From CAUTUX01 sp963545485 (GTDB lineage: Bacteria > Bacillota > Clostridia > Christensenellales > CAG-917): a stretch of DNA of 53,560 bases. Shown piece by piece: positions 52,180-53,560 of this stretch (the first letter of the stretch is position 1; every line of letters starts with the position of its first letter). Position numbers and translations under genes: made by a program. The notes beneath the pieces were generated by a model. It was not told the origin of the DNA. It searched no databases and saw nothing but the letters and a program-made list of their open reading frames with translations. The stretch is from the NCBI GenBank assembly GCA_963545485.1, contig CAUUJG010000009.1:1-53560 (forward strand), read 5' to 3'.

Positions 52180-52565
52180 TAAAACCTCGCAAAACAAGTA
52201 TACTATAACAAAAATGCAGTGTACAATTTGGGAACCTAAAGGATGCATAATGTTTTTTTATCGGAACAAAAAAATATATGGTAAAAAGTCGCAAATTGGG
52301 TAAGATGATAATATAAGTACCATATACTTTCATTAAGGGCATATGTAGTTTGGGTGCACTAGCAGTAAACATGTCTTAGTGCTAGCAGTATATAAAATTG
52401 ATTTTAAGTAAGAATATTGTAAAAATTATATAAAATGGTGAAAAATAATAACAGAAAATTAGTATAATTGACCGTCCAAAAGAAAAAAAATAGAAATGCA
52501 TGCGATAATTATTTAAAGGTATCTTCCTATCTAGATATCTTTTATCAACATATATGGAGGAAATA
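52180..52565. other. Divergent intergenic region with repeats and a structured leader
   Basis: Between tmk and the right-edge gene. CTAGCAGTA is repeated at 52359-52367 and 52382-52390, 23 bases apart, and GCACTA/TAGTGC (52356-52361, 52377-52382) makes a stem between them. TATAAT near 52470 could drive the rightward gene. AAAGGTATC (52515-52523) and GATATCTTT (52534-52542) form a leader hairpin (one G-U pair) 14 bases before the ribosome site. Confidence 0.4.
52198..52230 (-). promoter_or_regulatory. tmk operon promoter
   Basis: On the minus strand TTGTAC, an 18-base spacer and TATACT lie just upstream of the tmk ribosome site. A second TATAGT overlaps. Confidence 0.45.
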
Positions 52566-53560
52566 ATGGCAACAAAAAGTACGATGACAACCGGTGCGTT
52601 TTTAGAGAAAATGCTTCAGATTGAGCCGGTACTAGTGGCAGACTTCTTTATCAGTAACAGAATAGTATTTCCAAAGAAAATAAAGATGGATATCATGAAG
52701 AATGCTTTAAGACCATATGTCGTCAAAACAAGAAAAGAATGTTTAACACTCGATAGTAGAAAGAACTATAGACTTTTATGGTTCAATATCTTTAGCGAAT
52801 TCCAGTTGGAAATGCTGTTGGATGAAGTAAATGACAGAGAAGATATTCAAATGGATTATGTCAGAAAGCTGTATTTAAAAATATTGATACAGATGAAGAT
52901 GAATTCAATGGATAGTCTGAAGATGTTTGTAACATATCTTGAGGATCAGCAGAAGATAGATGAAGGAACTAAGTTAACAGGCAGCATGATCAATACAGCA
53001 TTTAGAGATGTTTTCTATGAAGCAGAAGATGAGTTTGAAGGAGTACCTAAAGATAAGTTTAGAGCAATAGTACATAATAGTGCTACTCAGGAAAATCTAA
53101 GTATATTAGCAAATAAGTACGGAATAACAATACCGGAGAAATTCAGTGGAGATACTCTGAGAGATTATGTTATCCAGAAACTGAAGAATAAAGGTTTATT
53201 AACAGAACCATTAAAGGATGAACTACTTACAACAAAAATTTCTGAAGTAAGGAAGATAGCGGTTGAGAATAAAATAAAAAATGTAATATCAATGAATAAA
53301 AAGGAAACCATAGAGTATATACTTGAAAGGATATGGGATGACTATAAAGAACCTGAAAATGCTATGGTTTATGAAATGTCAATACCAATTAATCCGGATG
53401 AAGAAAAATACTCAACATTGTTGTTACAGTATGAACAAATGGGTGGAGATATCCAAGAATTAAAGAAAGAACTAGAAGCTCTTGGTGGAGATGATAGACT
53501 TATTGCCGAATCAAAGCTTAAGGAAAAAGAAAAAGAACTTGAAGAAACTAAAGCACAATT
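52566..53560 (+). CDS. Unrecognised protein, N-terminal part (runs off the edge)
   Basis: At least 331 residues, not closed at the right edge. I recognise no family. The start is ATG with GGAGG 7 bases before it. The sequence is hydrophilic and mainly helical with no signal peptide or TM segment: MATKSTMTTGAFLEKMLQIEP opens, ISNRIVFPKKIKMDIMKNAL and RLLWFNIFSEFQLEMLLDEV follow, and the last 45 residues (QELKKELEALGG..., KLKEKEKELEETKA) are clear coiled coil. CTG, ATC and TTC codons look commoner than in neighbours. A strong leader hairpin suggests regulated or high expression. Confidence 0.7.
   Translation, partial: MATKSTMTTGAFLEKMLQIEPVLVADFFISNRIVFPKKIKMDIMKNALRPYVVKTRKECLTLDSRKNYRLLWFNIFSEFQLEMLLDEVNDREDIQMDYVRKLYLKILIQMKMNSMDSLKMFVTYLEDQQKIDEGTKLTGSMINTAFRDVFYEAEDEFEGVPKDKFRAIVHNSATQENLSILANKYGITIPEKFSGDTLRDYVIQKLKNKGLLTEPLKDELLTTKISEVRKIAVENKIKNVISMNKKETIEYILERIWDDYKEPENAMVYEMSIPINPDEEKYSTLLLQYEQMGGDIQELKKELEALGGDDRLIAESKLKEKEKELEETKAQ

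Noticed and set aside
1..53560. tRNA or rRNA genes and prophage
   Set aside because: No cloverleaf with conserved arms, rRNA core segment, integrase, capsid or terminase sequence was seen on either strand.

Overview
This window is AT-rich (roughly one third G+C) chromosomal DNA from a low-GC Gram-positive bacterium, most likely an uncultivated member of the class Clostridia. The evidence is a ruvC gene (absent from Bacilli and Mollicutes), pyruvate:ferredoxin oxidoreductase with flavodoxins and a small 2[4Fe-4S] ferredoxin (anaerobic metabolism), DUF4364 and DUF3793 proteins, the tmk-holB-ricT and tilS-hpt neighbourhoods, and the ruvC-ruvA-ruvB-queA-tgt-yajC order. TGA ends several genes, so the standard bacterial code applies. 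I saw no tRNA, rRNA, CRISPR array or prophage.

Layout. 0.5-5.1 kb: a large MacB/FtsX-type ABC exporter fusion converging on a Y-family polymerase. 5.4-12 kb: galU, clpC, a short ribosome hibernation factor, a TIM-barrel sugar epimerase, pgi and an HD nucleotidase. 12-15 kb: an ABC ATPase with decayed catalytic motifs, then an ABC-2 exporter pair. 15-20 kb: ruvCAB-queA-tgt-yajC. 20-24.6 kb: a two-TM protein, two decayed TnpB 3' ends, lemA, a divergent MDR dehydrogenase and a DUF4364 regulator. 24.8-31.5 kb: a glutamate-5-kinase-like protein, PFOR, a DtxR-family metalloregulator, DUF3793 and two flavodoxins, which look like an iron or redox regulon. 31.6-38.4 kb: a large lipoprotein, tilS, hpt, cca and rmuC. 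38.4-41.1 kb: phosphoglucomutase and a zinc-ribbon membrane protein, both leftward. 41.2-43.9 kb: a decaying accessory island with an orphan toxin-like fragment, a leucine-rich-repeat gene broken by one TGA, and an IS3-family remnant. 43.9-48 kb: a condensation-domain acyltransferase, a short alanyl-tRNA synthetase and an acidic protein. 48-52.2 kb, leftward: a split chromate transporter, ferredoxin, ricT, holB and tmk. From 52.6 kb an unrecognised coiled-coil protein runs off the right edge.

How the genes work together. Pgi, phosphoglucomutase and GalU connect fructose-6-P to UDP-glucose. PFOR, the flavodoxins and the ferredoxin form an electron-transfer set, and the DtxR-family regulator sits among them with repeated GTTAA/TTAAC elements at several of their promoters. 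RuvABC does Holliday-junction processing, QueA and Tgt make queuosine in tRNA, and TilS, CCA and AlaRS mature or charge tRNA.

The strongest points for a second look are: (i) a TnpB 3'-end/omega-RNA-like relic that would form the 5' leader of lemA mRNA; (ii) several genes with a -10 box about 7 nt before the start codon and no Shine-Dalgarno, i.e. predicted leaderless mRNAs; (iii) the GTTAA-box candidate regulon; (iv) the decaying toxin/LRR/IS3 island; (v) proteins with unusual architecture (ABC ATPase lacking normal signature and switch residues, YajC with a long charged tail, AlaRS without C-Ala, and the unknown right-edge protein).
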